Positions 7,301 through 7,574 of a stretch of 7,574 nucleotides of DNA are shown one piece after another. This DNA comes from an uncultured Myxococcales bacterium (GTDB lineage: Bacteria > Myxococcota_A > Bradymonadia > UBA7976 > UBA1532). Position 1 is the stretch's first letter. Each line of letters opens with the position of its first letter. The stretch spans positions 1-7,574 of the forward strand of contig CALBMW010000022.1 of NCBI GenBank assembly GCA_937896275.1. Reading direction: 5' to 3'. The notes under the pieces are model-generated. The model had not been told where the DNA came from. It saw only the letters and a program-made list of their open reading frames with translations, and did no database searches. Made by a program: the position numbers and the translations under genes.

Positions 7301-7574
7301 TCGAGGTCGTTGTCCGCGTCGTCGTCGCACACCTCGGCCGGGATGCAGGCCGCGTCGAGCGCGCAGTCGGCGTCGGCGCAGTCGATGTCGCCGTCGAGGT
7401 CGTTGTCCGCCTCGTCGTCACACACCTCTGCCGCCGGCAGCGCGCCACCCTCGCCGCCCATGCCGCCGGCGCCACCCTCGCCGCCCATGCCGCCCATGCC
7501 ACCGACGCCGCCCATGCCACCTGCGCCGCCCTCACCGCCGGCGCCGCCCATGCCACCTGCGCCGCCCTCACCGC
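4309..7574 (-). CDS. Large modular Cys-rich protein with acidic repeats and PPC-like domains (5' end outside window)
   Basis: The frame is open to the window edge, so the true start and any signal peptide are missing; at least 1,087 residues are present. Methionines such as that at 7551 lie inside a Gly-rich repeat and are unlikely starts. In order, numbering from the Met at 7551: Gly-rich tether (1-37); five 31-residue repeats with DNDLDGDTDC and paired Cys (41-195); PPC-like beta domain A (198-324); Cys-rich linker; degenerate PPC B (376-486); PPC C (518-638); a duplicated Cys module (689-739 and 771-818); PPC D (850-971); tail with 14 Cys (972-1080). PPC A, C and D share DTVLHVR, ACNDD and TYxVxVDxF. 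Linkers repeat a PECxxxxDCxxGxxCxxGxC pattern. The DxDxDG loops suggest calcium binding and the many Cys suggest disulfides outside the cytoplasm, perhaps as a lipoprotein. No catalytic domain is visible; function unknown. Confidence 0.9.
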   Translation of the reverse strand, partial: GEGGAGGMGGAGGEGGAGGMGGVGGMGGMGGEGGAGGMGGEGGALPAAEVCDDEADNDLDGDIDCADADCALDAACIPAEVCDDDADNDLDGDTDCADDDCTLDAACVPVEICDDEADNDLDGDTDCEDADCALEAACIPAEVCDDDADNDLDGDTDCADADCAMDAACVPAEVCDDEADNDLDGDTDCADADCADDPICQPAGDCTEALPITFGEYTGNTANAPSAQGASCGGSAAGREATFVFTPDADGVVCLTTAFSRFDTVLHVRDSACDDPQAEIACNDDDERSGRSVASALDLEVAAGGTYYVFVDAFGDDNGGPFALTVSPGECAQQPECRDSADCEAFLPVCGVEGRCVECAADLDCPAGNMCSDETCQSVLTACREPLFIALGRTTGSNAQGPAETSGSCGGDGTESVYAVPAIGGTVCVDVVGDDVAAAYLRSGDCASGDEVVCIAPGGLNEVELPAGERSFLFIDSNGAGGDYTITVTTGTCAERPECIDDTDCAEGQACLDGACTDVLPAGTCDAAQPLELGTVLGTTAGAASALGATCGGGAASPESVFAFAPPAGEYCLSTVGSTYDTVLHVRTGCADAQSEVACNDDAFDTGQSAVTLQAAPEATYFVIVDGFSDASEGLFLLTVSEGACQAPPECEADEDCFAGDLCVEGRCVQCVVDAHCAEGQTCDEGGFCGDGVPSCEVVCAQLIDCGLTAPEDLPGCVESCDVESTPEQRQCIDAAGCDQVRLDSCAVVDRCADVECAEGQLCDPETGECALAAAPTCEDACGVLVGCGVFSPEGLAECVAGCIAQSTPGERRCVFAANCDVAACGDSPECVGNIDCGDGQSCLDGACVDLGPAGTCEAPTPLGVGQVEGSTEGAPALQGGTCGGGGSPEAVYAFSPPPGAYCLSTGGSPYDTVLHVRAACDDQGSEIACNDDSDVAGGLQSALTLEADGETTYFVFVDGFGDGNSGPYLLSVSEGACDIQPECLADEDCDLGAVCLEGACEPIPEGEPLGAPNCAADIGCVTGVCWDFADYDAFCGGSVCSAPCQNDQDCLTAFTDAGAEFPNVATCGADGRCDPIGSGFGAFFCQ
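5098..5487 (-). repeat. Duplicated Cys-rich module between PPC C and PPC D
   Basis: Two related segments of about 50 residues occur at 5335-5487 and 5098-5241. Both follow the pattern CexxC-x5-CG-x-10-C-x3-C-x3-STPxxRxC-x4-xC, sharing the STP..R.C core and the Cys spacing. They are separated by a linker with CADVECAEGQLCDPETGEC. This indicates internal duplication within the large protein; the module is not one I can name. Confidence 0.7.
6967..7431 (-). repeat. Five in-frame 93-bp tandem repeats
   Basis: The units occupy 7339-7431, 7246-7338, 7153-7245, 7060-7152 and 6967-7059 without gaps. Each encodes 31 residues of the form EVCDDEADNDLDG, then DTDCADADC, then a short tail ending in C-x-P. 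The Asp and four Cys positions are invariant; differences are single residues (Glu/Asp, Ile/Val, Ala/Thr) except in the last unit, whose tail diverges to ADDPICQP. The DNDLDGD loop resembles EF-hand/thrombospondin-type-3 calcium loops and the Asp/Cys repeats common in myxobacterial exported proteins; metal binding is inferred. Confidence 0.92.
7432..7574 (-). repeat. Gly-rich GGxGGx low-complexity repeat
   Basis: This segment encodes a run of GGM, GGE, GGA and GGV triplets continuing past the window edge. A 12-residue unit, MGGAGGEGGAGG, recurs exactly: bases 7506-7538 equal 7542-7574, a 36-bp period. Such Gly-rich stretches often follow the lipobox cysteine in surface lipoproteins, so it may be a flexible tether; the signal sequence itself is not visible. 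Confidence 0.85.

Noticed and set aside
6967..7431. CRISPR-like array
   Set aside because: Period is 93 bp with no unique spacers, and every unit is in frame in a large coding sequence.

Overview
GC-rich DNA with strong G/C third-position bias. Short operon spacings and a large cysteine-rich, acidic-repeat, presumably exported protein together suggest Myxococcota or a related deltaproteobacterial lineage. This is an inference from style; no marker gene is present.

Layout. Positions 1-271 are a non-coding leader with a perfect 9-bp inverted repeat and no promoter I can call. Positions 272-4074 hold four same-strand genes with gaps of 2, 5 and 13 bases, almost certainly one operon: an APH-fold phosphotransferase, a small DUF6285-type protein, an ACAD10/11-type acyl-CoA dehydrogenase and a MurG/GT28-like glycosyltransferase. 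Positions 4075-4308 form a convergent junction with two GC-rich hairpins and part of a 21-bp tandem duplication that also covers the stop codon of the next gene. Positions 4309-7574 encode, on the minus strand, most of a very large modular protein whose N-terminus lies beyond the window.

How the genes work together. The first three genes match in type and order the lvaA-lvaB-lvaC core of the Pseudomonas putida levulinate operon. There, LvaA with LvaB phosphorylates the gamma-hydroxyl of 4-hydroxyvaleryl-CoA, and LvaC turns the 4-phosphoacyl-CoA into the 3-hydroxyacyl isomer for beta-oxidation. Animal ACAD10/ACAD11 fuse the kinase and dehydrogenase in the same order. I infer a 4-hydroxyacyl-CoA catabolic module here. 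No lvaD (reductase) or lvaE (CoA ligase) is seen, and a glycosyltransferase occupies the next slot.

The minus-strand protein is unrelated to that pathway. It has a Gly-rich tether, five 31-residue Asp/Cys repeats, four PPC-like beta domains (one degenerate), Cys-rich linkers, a duplicated roughly 50-residue Cys module and a Cys-rich tail. It looks like a calcium-binding, disulfide-rich surface or secreted protein of unknown role.
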